Assembly (NCBI GenBank): GCA_910588775.1
Contig: CAJURH010000005.1
Location: forward strand, 53,018 to 117,017
DNA length: 64,000 bases
Reading direction: 5' to 3'
From: an uncultured Lachnospiraceae bacterium
Lineage (GTDB): Bacteria > Bacillota > Clostridia > Lachnospirales > Lachnospiraceae
Within the stretch, counting starts at the first letter, position 1, and each line of letters opens with the position of its first letter. Both the position numbers and the translations under genes were made by a program. Below the pieces are notes generated by a model that saw only the letters and a program-made list of their open reading frames with translations, was not told the origin of the DNA and ran no database searches. Positions 41,561 through 49,838 of this stretch are shown in pieces.

Positions 41561-43243
41561 TTATTTGGGCGCAATCTCATTGGAAAGCCAGTAGTAATCC
41601 ACGGTGTGAATATCCGCACCGGTTACTTTGGATACGTTGGAAAGGAATGTGCTGTTGTAATAACCATGCACCAGCACTGCGCAGTCGTCAATTAGAATTT
41701 GTTCCATCTTAATAACCAGGTCTGCACGTTCGTCCGTATCGGTGGAAGCCATGTACTGGTCGTACAGTTCGTCGTACTCGTCGTTTTCATACCAGCAATA
41801 ATTGGTTCCCTGGCTGTTTACATAGAACTCGCTGCCTTTGTCGCCGCCGTACCAGTTCTTTAAGAATGCGCTGGGCTCGCCGGTTCCAACCGTTGTCCAG
41901 TTGGAGTCACACAGATCATATTCGCCGGCCTGCATCATGTTCCACTCGGTGTCAGAATCCGTGTTAGTCACGTTCACATCAATGCCGATCTCAGACAGGG
42001 AAATCTGAATGGCTTCCGCAAAGTCACTTAAACATCTGTTTGTGTATGTAATATACTGCAGGGTAATTTTTTCGCCGTCCAATTCACGGAATCCGTCGCC
42101 GTCGCTGTCCTTAATGCCCGCGTCGTCCAGCAGCTTCTTGGCGCCTTCCACATCGTACTCAAAATCATTTTTCAGTGATTCATAGTCATAGGAAAGGGTG
42201 GATGGCAGTACAGCCGGTCCATATGTATACATACCACCTACGGTCACGTCGCAGAGGGTCTGGCCGTCCACGGCTTTGAAGATGGCCTGTCTTAATGCCT
42301 CGTTTTTCCCCAAGATGCCGTTGAAGTTCACATAGGCGAAACCGCTTCTCATACCGGGGGTTTTGGACACATAGAAATCATCGTTATTAGACAATTCTTC
42401 CAGATCGCTGGCGGTTGTTACATTCTCGGTTAAATCAATGTCCCCGGTCTTTAAGGCGCTGGCTTTGGTGCTGTCATCTTCGATGAAAATCACGGAAACG
42501 CTATCATAGGGAACTTCCCCGTTCCAATAATGTTCGTTTTTCACCAACTCAGAACATTTGGTCGTCTCATCCGCAGACTCAATTACATAGGGGCCTGTAC
42601 TAATTACAGATGTACTGTCTGCAGTATAATCGTGTTCTGCATCTGTTGTGTCTCCCTCCACATCAATAATGGCGTAGAATGGGAAGCACAGAATCGACGT
42701 AATGTCCGCATAAGACTCTTTTGTCACGATGGTCACAGTATTTGCGTCTGCGTCCGCAGTGATGGATTCCATTTTAAGATAAGTCTCCGGCGTGGAGCTT
42801 TTCTTATCGGTGGCGCAGACGGTATAGAGACGATTCAGCGAATCCGCCACCGCCTGTGCATTACAGTCGTTGCCGTTTGAGAACTGCACGCCATCGCGAA
42901 TGTGGAAGGTCCAGGTTTTTTTGTCGTCGGACACTTCATATTTGTCACAGAGACTATAATCCACGGTCAAGTCGTCCTTGAACTTAAACAGGCATTCCGT
43001 AATCCCGCAGCGCATAGCGTCCCATGCTGCATTCTGATATTCCGCCGGATCGTAGGACGTGGAATATACATAACATCCGAAATTCAGATGTTTGCCGTCC
43101 CCATCGCCGGCCTTGGCCTCCGTTTTCGGCGCATTGCTGTCGTCACTTCCATTAGAGCCGCCACCGCACCCTGTCAGCAACCCCATGGTCAACGCTCCTG
43201 CCAACCCAAACGCCAACGCTTTCTTTAATAAATTACTTTTCAT
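41561..43243 (-). CDS. Solute-binding lipoprotein of the Opp/Dpp/Nik family (SBP type 5)
   Basis: A 560-residue extracellular binding lipoprotein. The signal peptide ends in the lipobox LLTGC (Cys near residue 26), followed by a Gly/Asp-rich linker. The mature domain has YVYSTSYDPAEYQNAAWDA, WTFHIRDGVQFSNGNDCNAQAVADSLNRLY and DAGIKDSDGDGFRELDGEKI-type segments, seen in parts, typical of SBP family 5. It is the first gene after the cobalamin riboswitch, 146 bases downstream of the leader terminator, with GCGGAGGAAGATAATA before ATG. Peptides, nickel or cobalt chelates are all possible; riboswitch control favours a B12-related substrate. Confidence 0.9.
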   Translation of the reverse strand: MKSNLLKKALAFGLAGALTMGLLTGCGGGSNGSDDSNAPKTEAKAGDGDGKHLNFGCYVYSTSYDPAEYQNAAWDAMRCGITECLFKFKDDLTVDYSLCDKYEVSDDKKTWTFHIRDGVQFSNGNDCNAQAVADSLNRLYTVCATDKKSSTPETYLKMESITADADANTVTIVTKESYADITSILCFPFYAIIDVEGDTTDAEHDYTADSTSVISTGPYVIESADETTKCSELVKNEHYWNGEVPYDSVSVIFIEDDSTKASALKTGDIDLTENVTTASDLEELSNNDDFYVSKTPGMRSGFAYVNFNGILGKNEALRQAIFKAVDGQTLCDVTVGGMYTYGPAVLPSTLSYDYESLKNDFEYDVEGAKKLLDDAGIKDSDGDGFRELDGEKITLQYITYTNRCLSDFAEAIQISLSEIGIDVNVTNTDSDTEWNMMQAGEYDLCDSNWTTVGTGEPSAFLKNWYGGDKGSEFYVNSQGTNYCWYENDEYDELYDQYMASTDTDERADLVIKMEQILIDDCAVLVHGYYNSTFLSNVSKVTGADIHTVDYYWLSNEIAPK

Positions 43244-43336
43244 TATTATCTTCCTCCGCTTTTTGTAAGATTTTTCTGTTCATAAGATCCTTACAGAATC
43301 CTGACGCGCAGAACTCTCCCCTGCGGCCCATTTTCG

Positions 43337-43393
43337 CCCGGAGGGCTTTTTATCTTACATAAGTGATTTCAAAGGAATTTCCTAAAGTCAAAA
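43337..43393. repeat. Short palindromic repeat, copy 1
   Basis: Begins CCCGGAGGGCTTTTTATCTTA and ends with ATTTCCTAAAGTCAAAAAA. The same ends occur at 53103-53149, where the two halves are near-perfect inverted copies. Both lie immediately beside a terminator hairpin. Confidence 0.55.
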
Positions 43394-43421
43394 AAGGCCA
43401 ACTGCTTTCACAGTTGACCTT
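43389..43421 (-). terminator. Leader terminator (expression platform) of the B12-controlled operon
   Basis: On the minus strand AAGGTCAACTG and CAGTTGGCCTT pair over 11 bases (one G-T) with a six-base loop, followed by TTTTTT. It lies between the riboswitch and the first gene, so ligand binding can stop transcription there. Confidence 0.88.
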
Positions 43422-43611
43422 ACTCTCAAACTAACGATACCTTATTATAGAAACATCGGGCTTACAAAAACCCAGGAAAACAGACGCAAAAACTACAAAG
43501 GAGAACTAATCCCTTCTATACATCGTATTTAACGCTTACCTGTCTATCTCTGCTGAACAAAACCCTGGTATGCACTAGCATGAACACTCTCATCAACCGT
43601 AAGATGATTCA

Positions 43612-43785
43612 CATAAGCTATAAGCAGTTCTCCTGACTTAAGGTCATCGCTCGCTGTGCCTTCCCAAAATTCGCATTTCAGTGACATACTACAGTTCGCT
43701 CGCTATCACAGTGACGGGATCGTACCGGATTCTCACCGATTTTTCTATTAATCCTTTCGTGGAACTTATAACCTGCATAAATAAA
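43612..43785 (-). ncRNA. Cobalamin (B12) riboswitch
   Basis: Read on the minus strand the aptamer shows, in order, GGTGAGAATCCGGTAC (43737-43722), CCCGTCACTGTGA, a GTCACTG, GGGAAGGC (43665-43658) and the B12 box AGTCAGGAGAACTGC (43638-43624). This matches the conserved cobalamin riboswitch core in sequence, order and spacing. It is preceded by a good promoter and followed by a terminator, and the first gene downstream is the SBP lipoprotein. Known biology: such switches turn off B12 synthesis or cobalamin/cobalt uptake genes when adenosyl- or methylcobalamin is plentiful. Confidence 0.93.
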
Positions 43786-43816
43786 TGTTATCGAATCTTA
43801 TGAACTTTTCTATTTT

Positions 43817-43845
43817 ATTATACTCCTCTGATTTTTGAATGTCAA
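43817..43845 (-). promoter_or_regulatory. Sigma-A promoter of the B12-controlled transporter operon
   Basis: TTGACA (43845-43840) and TATAAT (43822-43817), both perfect, with a 17-base spacer on the minus strand. The start site would be about 25 bases before the aptamer. Confidence 0.88.
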
Positions 43846-43865
43846 TCGCATTCCATAGAAAATTT

Positions 43866-45821
43866 TCAGGAATCCGCCAGCGCCATGCATTCTTCCTCGG
43901 ATATGACCGGAATGCCCAGTTCCCTTGCCTTTTTGTTTTTGGATGAATTGGACGCAGTATTGTTGTTCACCAGATAATTGGTCTTTCCGGTCACAGTTCC
44001 CGTCACTTTCCCCCCTTTGGATTCTATCCATTCCTTCAGTTCTTTTCGGTTGGAGAAGCGTTCCAGGCTACCGGTGATCACGAAGACTTTCCCTTCCAGC
44101 GACGCGTCGGACGGCTCCGCCATGGCTTCTATATTCAGTTGAACTTTCAAACGCCTCCACAGATTCACGTTTTCCGAGATTGCGAAATACGCAACCAGAT
44201 TTCCGGCCAGCGCCGGACCAATTCCATCTATGCTGCATATCTCCTCTTCTGAAGCCTCTAGAATCTGCTCCATGTCCTGGTCAAAATGCCGGCAGATAAG
44301 TTTTGCATTGGCCAGCCCGATGCCGGAAATGCCCAGGCCGTACAGCGTCCGGGGCAGTGTGGTCGTCCTGGCCTTTTCCAGATTTTCCATCAGGTTATCA
44401 TAAGATTTCTGTCCAAATCCCTCCATCTCCACGATTTCGTCTTTGTATCTGCCCAGCTCAAATAAATCCGCAAAGTCCTGCAGAAACCCTCTGGCGATGA
44501 ATTTCTCCAAAGTGGCCTCGGAGAGCCCCTCAATATTCAGCGCGTCCCGGCTTACGAACAGGGTAAATGACTTAATCTTCTTGGCCGGGCATTGGGGATT
44601 TGCGCAGCGCAGAACTTTCACGTCTTTGTCCTGCTCTACCTTCGTCTCTTTCTTGCAGGCGGGACAGATTTTCGGTATCGGAAGATTCCCGCTTTTGGTG
44701 AGGTTTTCCGCAATCTGGGGAATGATCATGTTGGCCTTGTACACCTGTATCGTATCTCCGATTCCTAACTGCAGCTCTTCCACAATGCTGACGTTATGGA
44801 CGCTGGCGCGGCTAACGGTGGTGCCTTCCAGCTCCACTGGCTCAAAAATCGCCACCGGGTTTATCAATCCAGTTCTGGACGGACTCCACTCCATCTCCTT
44901 AAGCGTAGTTTCCTGCACTTCATCCGCCCATTTAAAGGCGAAGGAATTCCGGGGAAATTTGGATGTGGCCCCCAGTGATTCTCCATAGGATATGTTATCG
45001 TAGACCGCTACCAACCCGTCGGAGGGGACTTCATTTCTCGCCACCTGTTGGGAAAAATATTCTATGGCCGCGTCCAGGGTATCCCCGGTCACCGCCCGGC
45101 GTTCCACCACCTGAAAACCCTGCGCCTCCAGAAATTCCATCTCCTTTTCATGGGAATTTTCGAAGTCCATGCCCGGCGCGCTCACCAGCGCAAATCCGTA
45201 GAACCGCACGTTCCTCTTAGCGGTTATCTCATTGTTTAACTGGCGCACAGACCCGCTGCACAGATTCCGGGGGTTCTTATACTGGGCCTGCGCCTCGCCC
45301 ATCTGTTCATTGATTTTCTCAAAGTCTTCATACGTAATCACCGCCTCCCCCCGCAATACCAGCCTGCCTGTGTAGGGAATTTTCAGCGGAAGATTGGTGA
45401 ATACGCGGGCGTTGTTGGTGATGACTTCCCCCACCTGACCGTTTCCACGGGTAACCGCTTTGAGAAGCTCCCCGCTCTCATAAGTCAGCACAATGGTCAG
45501 ACCGTCCAGCTTCCAGGACAATAGTGTCCGGCGTTCCCCGATGAAACTGCGCAGAGTTTCTATATCTTTTGTCTTATCCAGAGACAACATAGGGCTTTCG
45601 TGGGCCTCTTTGGGCAATTCATCCAAAGCCTCATAGCCCACCGAAACCGTGGGGCTGCCCGCCAACGTCACTTTCGTCTGCCGTTCCAGATTTTCCAATT
45701 CCTCATAAAGCTGGTCGTACTCTAGGTTGCTCATTTCCTCCCGGTCTTCCTGGTAATAGGCTCTGGAAGCTCTATTCAACTTCTCCACCAGCTCTTTCAT
45801 CCGCTCCAGCTCAGCCGCCAT
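43866..45821 (-). CDS. ligA: NAD-dependent DNA ligase
   Basis: LigA seals nicks in replication and repair using NAD. The 651-residue protein has an N-terminal Ia domain (LEYDQLYEELENLE), the adenylated Lys in SWKLDGLTIV near residue 120, and FAFKWADE near 290. A four-Cys zinc finger (CPACKK...CANPQCPAKKI near 400-425), helix-hairpin-helix repeats (LYGLGISGIGLANAKLI) and a C-terminal BRCT domain (VFVITGSLERFSNR) follow. GGGAGGAGATT precedes ATG. Its start overlaps the end of rluF by 11 bases. No terminator is obvious before the riboswitch promoter. Confidence 0.97.
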   Translation of the reverse strand: MAAELERMKELVEKLNRASRAYYQEDREEMSNLEYDQLYEELENLERQTKVTLAGSPTVSVGYEALDELPKEAHESPMLSLDKTKDIETLRSFIGERRTLLSWKLDGLTIVLTYESGELLKAVTRGNGQVGEVITNNARVFTNLPLKIPYTGRLVLRGEAVITYEDFEKINEQMGEAQAQYKNPRNLCSGSVRQLNNEITAKRNVRFYGFALVSAPGMDFENSHEKEMEFLEAQGFQVVERRAVTGDTLDAAIEYFSQQVARNEVPSDGLVAVYDNISYGESLGATSKFPRNSFAFKWADEVQETTLKEMEWSPSRTGLINPVAIFEPVELEGTTVSRASVHNVSIVEELQLGIGDTIQVYKANMIIPQIAENLTKSGNLPIPKICPACKKETKVEQDKDVKVLRCANPQCPAKKIKSFTLFVSRDALNIEGLSEATLEKFIARGFLQDFADLFELGRYKDEIVEMEGFGQKSYDNLMENLEKARTTTLPRTLYGLGISGIGLANAKLICRHFDQDMEQILEASEEEICSIDGIGPALAGNLVAYFAISENVNLWRRLKVQLNIEAMAEPSDASLEGKVFVITGSLERFSNRKELKEWIESKGGKVTGTVTGKTNYLVNNNTASNSSKNKKARELGIPVISEEECMALADS

Positions 45822-46536
45822 AATCTCCTCCCATCTTCAACAATCTATACAACTGCAATCTTTCCTCCTGGGTGATTTCCCGGTATTCTCCCGGTTTCAG
45901 GCCATCCAGCCGTATGTTCATCACACGCACCCTCTTTAGTTTCACCACTTGATATCCCAGATATTCGCACATGCGCCGTATCTGTCGGTTCAGTCCCTGG
46001 GTCAGCACGATTCGAAAGGATTTCTTACCTGTTCTCCCCACCTGACACTTCCTTGTCACCGTGTCCAGAATTGGTACGCCAGAAGCCATGTTTTCCAGAA
46101 AATCTTCGGATATTTCCCGGTCCACTGTCACCAGGTATTCCTTCTCATGACCATTTCTGCTGCGCATAATCCTGTTGGACACCTCCCCCTGGTTGGTCAG
46201 CAGAAGAAGCCCCTCCGAATCCTTATCAAGCCTCCCCACGGTAAAAACGCGGCAGGGGCACTTCAGATAGTCCACAATGTTGTTCTTCTCCCGCTTTTCT
46301 TCCGTGCACACAATGCCTCTGGGTTTGTAAAAGGCCAGCAAAATATCCCGCCCTTTCCCTTCCACCGCTTTTCCCTCAAACCGTACCGCCTGTCCGGACG
46401 TCACCCTCATTCCCACTTGCGCCACCTGGCCATCCACCGTAACTTTCCCGGCCTCTATGGCCCGGTCCGCGGCCCTTCTGGAACAGACGCCATGCTCGCA
46501 TAAATACTTGTTTAATCGAATTCCTTTTTCACTCAT
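45811..46536 (-). CDS. rluF: Pseudouridine synthase, RsuA/RluF family
   Basis: The 241-residue enzyme has an N-terminal S4 RNA-binding domain (IRLNKYLCEHGVCSRRAADRAIEAGKV) and the catalytic VGRLDKDSEGLLLLTN near residue 98, where the Asp attacks uridine. The C-terminal GLNRQIRRMCEYLGYQV is typical of RluF, which modifies U2604 of 23S rRNA in E. coli; RluB-like activity cannot be excluded. The -10 box TATAAT lies only 6 bases before the ATG, so the transcript may be leaderless. Confidence 0.9.
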   Translation of the reverse strand: MSEKGIRLNKYLCEHGVCSRRAADRAIEAGKVTVDGQVAQVGMRVTSGQAVRFEGKAVEGKGRDILLAFYKPRGIVCTEEKREKNNIVDYLKCPCRVFTVGRLDKDSEGLLLLTNQGEVSNRIMRSRNGHEKEYLVTVDREISEDFLENMASGVPILDTVTRKCQVGRTGKKSFRIVLTQGLNRQIRRMCEYLGYQVVKLKRVRVMNIRLDGLKPGEYREITQEERLQLYRLLKMGGDYGG

Positions 46537-46542
46537 CCTCCC

Positions 46543-46571
46543 ATTATACTATAAAGATTCCAGCGTCAAAA
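46543..46571 (-). promoter_or_regulatory. Promoter of rluF-ligA
   Basis: Minus strand TTTTGA (46571-46566), 17-base spacer, TATAAT (46548-46543). The -10 box ends 6 bases before the ATG at 46536, placing the expected start site at or near the start codon. Confidence 0.55.
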
Positions 46572-46673
46572 GAGGCATTTTCATTGGCGGTAAAATTTTA
46601 TCCTATACTTTTCCTCCAGTTTCTGCTATAATTTGCCAAACTAAAAAAGTATTAGCGATTTTAAAGGAACTTT

Positions 46674-47243
46674 ATGATAAAAGAAATGCATTTACCAGAC
46701 GGTCCATCCCCGATCCGGATTCAAGTCATCCGAACCAACCGAAAAACCCTGGCGTTGGAAATCAAAGAAGATTTAATTGTGCGCGCCAGAATTCCCCTGC
46801 ATATCACAGACAAACAGTTGCAGGAATTCGTGGACAGACACAAAGACTGGATTTTAAAAAAACACCAAAAAGCACAAGAAGAGATTGCCAAACGCCAGGA
46901 CATAGCCCGGCCTCTGCCATCCAAAGAAGAGCTTGAAAAAATCCTCAGCCTGATTGCCAGTCGCGTCCGTCATTATGAGAAAATCATGGATTTATCCTGT
47001 AATAAAATCACAATACGGAATCAGAAAACCCGCTGGGGAAGCTGCAGTAGCAAGGGTAATCTGAATTTCAATTACAGGCTGGCCTACATGCCCCCGGAAA
47101 TTCTGGACTACGTTGTGGTCCACGAACTGGCCCACCTGCGCCATATGAACCATTCCCAAGAATTCTGGGCTGTGGTGGAAGATTTTCTGCCCGATTATAA
47201 AAGGCGCAGACAGTGGCTGAAGGAACACGGCGAGGAATACTGA
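46674..47243 (+). CDS. YgjP-like metallopeptidase-domain protein
   Basis: A 189-residue cytoplasmic protein. The zinc motif HELAHLRHMNHSQEFW lies near residue 147, with RWGSCSSKGNLNFNYRL (typical of the YgjP/DUF45 family) near 120. E. coli YgjP was reported as a UTP pyrophosphatase, but proteolysis is often annotated; both remain possible here. TTTAAAGGAACTTT precedes the ATG. It is divergent from rluF. Confidence 0.88.
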   Translation: MIKEMHLPDGPSPIRIQVIRTNRKTLALEIKEDLIVRARIPLHITDKQLQEFVDRHKDWILKKHQKAQEEIAKRQDIARPLPSKEELEKILSLIASRVRHYEKIMDLSCNKITIRNQKTRWGSCSSKGNLNFNYRLAYMPPEILDYVVVHELAHLRHMNHSQEFWAVVEDFLPDYKRRRQWLKEHGEEY

Positions 47244-47277
47244 CATTTTACCCAAACTTTTGCAACGAAATGGGTAT

Positions 47278-47305
47278 TTTACAATCCTCTCTATTATGGT
47301 AAAAT
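47278..47305 (+). promoter_or_regulatory. Promoter of the Rrf2 regulator gene
   Basis: TTTACA (47278-47283), 16-base spacer, TAAAAT (47300-47305), 25 bases before the GTG start. Confidence 0.55.
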
Positions 47306-47330
47306 AAACGGTGAAAGGAAGGAAAAAACC

Positions 47331-47774
47331 GTGAAATACTCGACGAAATTAAGCGATACCGTTCATTTGATGGCGTTTATTCATATTAACCCCAAACAAG
47401 ACTTAAGCAGCTCCACCATTGCATACAGCATCCACACCAACCCATCTTACGTGCGCCAACTAATGATGGCTTTGCGAAAATCAGGACTGCTCAACAGCTC
47501 CCAGGGCCAGGCGAAACCCAGCCTCGCCAAATCGCCGGAAGACATTTCTTTGCTGGATATCTACCGGGCCGTAGAAGGCCAGAAACCACTTCTGCACCTG
47601 GATACGAACATCAACCCAGATTGCAATGTGGGCGTGAATATTCACTATACACTGCGGGATTATTACCAACAAGTGCAGAATGCCGCCGAAGGCGAAATGC
47701 GAAAAATAACCTTGGAGGACATCATCCGAGGGTTCTACGAACGTTCAAAAAATCAGCCCCTTTATTGGGACTGA
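47331..47774 (+). CDS. Rrf2 family transcriptional regulator
   Basis: A 147-residue winged-helix regulator. The N-terminal KYSTKLSDTVHLMAFI and SIHTNPSYVRQLMMALRKSGLLNSSQG carry the Rrf2 recognition helix. LLDIYRAVEGQKPLLHLD and DCNVGVNIHYTLRDYY follow; only one clear Cys (near residue 102) is present, so an IscR/NsrR-type Fe-S cluster with three Cys is unlikely and it is closer to YwnA. The start is GTG behind GAAAGGAAGG. The 3' end overlaps the CobW-type gene by 13 bases, convergent. Confidence 0.88.
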   Translation: MKYSTKLSDTVHLMAFIHINPKQDLSSSTIAYSIHTNPSYVRQLMMALRKSGLLNSSQGQAKPSLAKSPEDISLLDIYRAVEGQKPLLHLDTNINPDCNVGVNIHYTLRDYYQQVQNAAEGEMRKITLEDIIRGFYERSKNQPLYWD

Positions 47775-48724
47775 TTTAGTTGGTCTTGCATCCATTGTAT
47801 ATCCAATTTTGTACCAATTAAAATGAGAATTCCTATTTTCTCCTCCGAAACTGTTCTTCTGTCTTCCTGAAAAATTTCATCGTATGCCAAATCCACTTTT
47901 CTGACAGATCCATCTTCCATGGGCAGGTAGCCTTTTGCCCGCCAAAGTTCACAGTGGTTCCGGTCTTGCAACAGTGCAAAGAGACGATTGCATCTTTCTG
48001 GAGAAAACGCCTCTGGAAAACGAATGGTCCAAGTGAACAGTTTTTTCACATCCTTTGCCGCCGGAAGCATCTTCACCATTTCCTCTGCATTGCGTATAAC
48101 TATTTTGCCTTTTCTCCCTGCCGTCCCCCAGTGGCCATCCAGACATTCCTTTTCGGCAAAAACATCTCCGGTAACCTCCTCCATTGGGGTGTCCACAATT
48201 TTAAGGATTGGATTTACTTTTCTTAAATTTTTCTTTATATTTTGAACTTGTCCAGCATCTATTTTCTCCGCAAAATTCAGATAAATTGTACGCGCTACCC
48301 GAATCTGATCGTGGAAAAACTCACCGGCCACTTTCAACAAAGTCTGTATCTTTCTGGCATTCACAACCATAATACAGCGATTCAGCTCCACCCCGTCCAC
48401 TTGCTCGCAGGCTTCGATGACGCCGCGGATATCGGCTGCGCCTGTGGGTTCCACAATAATGTAATCTGGATTTTCTCTCTCTGCAAGGAACCGCACCGCC
48501 TCCTGAAAACTCCCTTTTACCGTACAGCACAGACAACCGGCTGTCACTTCTTTTACCGAGACCGAGTTTTCTTCAAATTCCTCCGCATCCAGATTTATTT
48601 CTCCGATTTCGTTTTCGATAATTGCCACTCGAAAACCTGCGTACGCGGTTTTTAGCATCCGCTTGATCAACGTGGTTTTTCCATTTCCCAAAAGCCCGCT
48701 GTATATATCCAGCTTCACCATCAT
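47762..48724 (-). CDS. CobW/G3E-type GTPase
   Basis: A 320-residue metal- or cofactor-handling GTPase. The Walker A motif is SGLLGNGKTTLIKRML at residues about 9-24; ENEIGEINLDAEEF near 38, the metal-binding CLCC in TAGCLCCTVKGSF near 64, and the Walker B region YIIVEPTGAADI near 88 follow. G3E GTPases insert cobalt, zinc, nickel or activate corrinoid enzymes. The ATG overlaps the stop of the methyltransferase gene (TAATG), so the two proteins are made together. A role in loading or reactivating a corrinoid system is inferred from that coupling. Confidence 0.9.
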   Translation of the reverse strand: MMVKLDIYSGLLGNGKTTLIKRMLKTAYAGFRVAIIENEIGEINLDAEEFEENSVSVKEVTAGCLCCTVKGSFQEAVRFLAERENPDYIIVEPTGAADIRGVIEACEQVDGVELNRCIMVVNARKIQTLLKVAGEFFHDQIRVARTIYLNFAEKIDAGQVQNIKKNLRKVNPILKIVDTPMEEVTGDVFAEKECLDGHWGTAGRKGKIVIRNAEEMVKMLPAAKDVKKLFTWTIRFPEAFSPERCNRLFALLQDRNHCELWRAKGYLPMEDGSVRKVDLAYDEIFQEDRRTVSEEKIGILILIGTKLDIQWMQDQLNQSQ

Positions 48725-49710
48725 TATTTCTTGTAGAAATCCCGCCCGTACCTGCTGGCTTCTTCAAATATGGGCATCATCGCTTTCATCACTTCCTCCG
48801 AACTATCGGAATCCACCAACATGAAACCAAAGAAGATATAGCTGCCATAAGGCGCATATGTATCCATCGCCCTGCGGACCTCCGCCTGTATCTCTTCCAC
48901 CGATGCCGTGGGCTGCGCAGGTTTGCCATTGGTGTCATACCCACCGATAACCGTCAACTGGCTGCCGTACTTCTCCAGGATTCCCGCAATATCGTTGATT
49001 GGCTGGGCAGAACTCCAGGCCACATTGCCCTCCTCAATAAAATCCGGAATAATATCTTCACATTTGCCGCAGCAATGAATAGCCGGAAGGATACCCATCT
49101 GCCGAATGGCGTCGTTGACCTTCTTGTGACTGGGCTTGATTAACCGACGGTAAACATCCGGCGCCATAAAAAGCCCCCGTTCTGTGGCCACGTCGTCAAA
49201 AGACGTAATCATATCCGGATGAAAGTATTTGTGTATTCTCTCCGCCAGACGGATTTTATAATCCGCAATGGCATCGAAGAAATCCATACAGGCTTCTTCA
49301 TCTTCCATCATGGCGCACAACGCGTTCTCAAATCCCATGATGTGGGTCATCCGCAGAAAAGACCAGTTCCAGCACTGATATTCCACCAACTGCGTCTCTG
49401 GATTACCCGCCGCCAGTTGAGCCTTGGCGCTCCCTTCCCAGTCATAAGCGTCCAGATCCGGAAATACCACCTTCTCCTTCCACTCTGTGATATCGTCAAA
49501 CTGACTCTGATTGGGCAGCGGAGTCCCCTGGCCCCCGGAAGAACGAGTAATCGCCCAGCCCACGCCAAATCCGTCTTTTCCACCTGTGCGCGGGCCGTTC
49601 TCAAAGGTTTCCTCCGCTCCTCCACACATCAACATTTCCGCAAAAGAAGGCACCCACTCCGGCTTTTTATGTTCCAACGCCAACAAACAATTCTCTTTAC
49701 TGGTAATCAT
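48724..49710 (-). CDS. URO-D superfamily methyltransferase (MtaA/CmuA-like)
   Basis: A 328-residue TIM-barrel protein of the uroporphyrinogen-decarboxylase superfamily. ITSKENCLLALEHKKPEWVP at the N-terminus and LPAIHCCGKCEDIIPDFIEEG near residue 235, with the His-x-Cys zinc motif, place it with methylcobamide:thiol methyltransferases rather than HemE. SFDDVATERGLFMAPDVYRRLIKP near 185 is the family's substrate loop. The start at 49710 follows AAAGGAGAAAAAGG. Its start region faces the PucR-type regulator. Whether it moves a methyl group from a corrinoid protein is likely but unproven; no corrinoid protein gene is intact here. Confidence 0.85.
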   Translation of the reverse strand: MITSKENCLLALEHKKPEWVPSFAEMLMCGGAEETFENGPRTGGKDGFGVGWAITRSSGGQGTPLPNQSQFDDITEWKEKVVFPDLDAYDWEGSAKAQLAAGNPETQLVEYQCWNWSFLRMTHIMGFENALCAMMEDEEACMDFFDAIADYKIRLAERIHKYFHPDMITSFDDVATERGLFMAPDVYRRLIKPSHKKVNDAIRQMGILPAIHCCGKCEDIIPDFIEEGNVAWSSAQPINDIAGILEKYGSQLTVIGGYDTNGKPAQPTASVEEIQAEVRRAMDTYAPYGSYIFFGFMLVDSDSSEEVMKAMMPIFEEASRYGRDFYKK

Positions 49711-49752
49711 CCTTTTTCTCCTTTTCCCCTTCAGCATTTTCAAGATAGCTAA

Positions 49753-49785
49753 ATTATAGACAGCTGCCGATTTTTTTGCTATACT
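49753..49785. promoter_or_regulatory. Overlapping divergent promoters
   Basis: Plus strand: TAGACA (49757-49762), 17 bases, TATACT (49780-49785), for the PucR-type gene. Minus strand: TAGCAA (49781-49776), 17 bases, TATAAT (49758-49753), for the methyltransferase gene. The -10 and -35 boxes overlap, so only one polymerase can occupy the site at a time. Confidence 0.5.
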
Positions 49786-49838
49786 CATAAAAGAGAATTA
49801 TCTAGATAGAAACACTACTAAAAGTAGTAGGAGCCATC

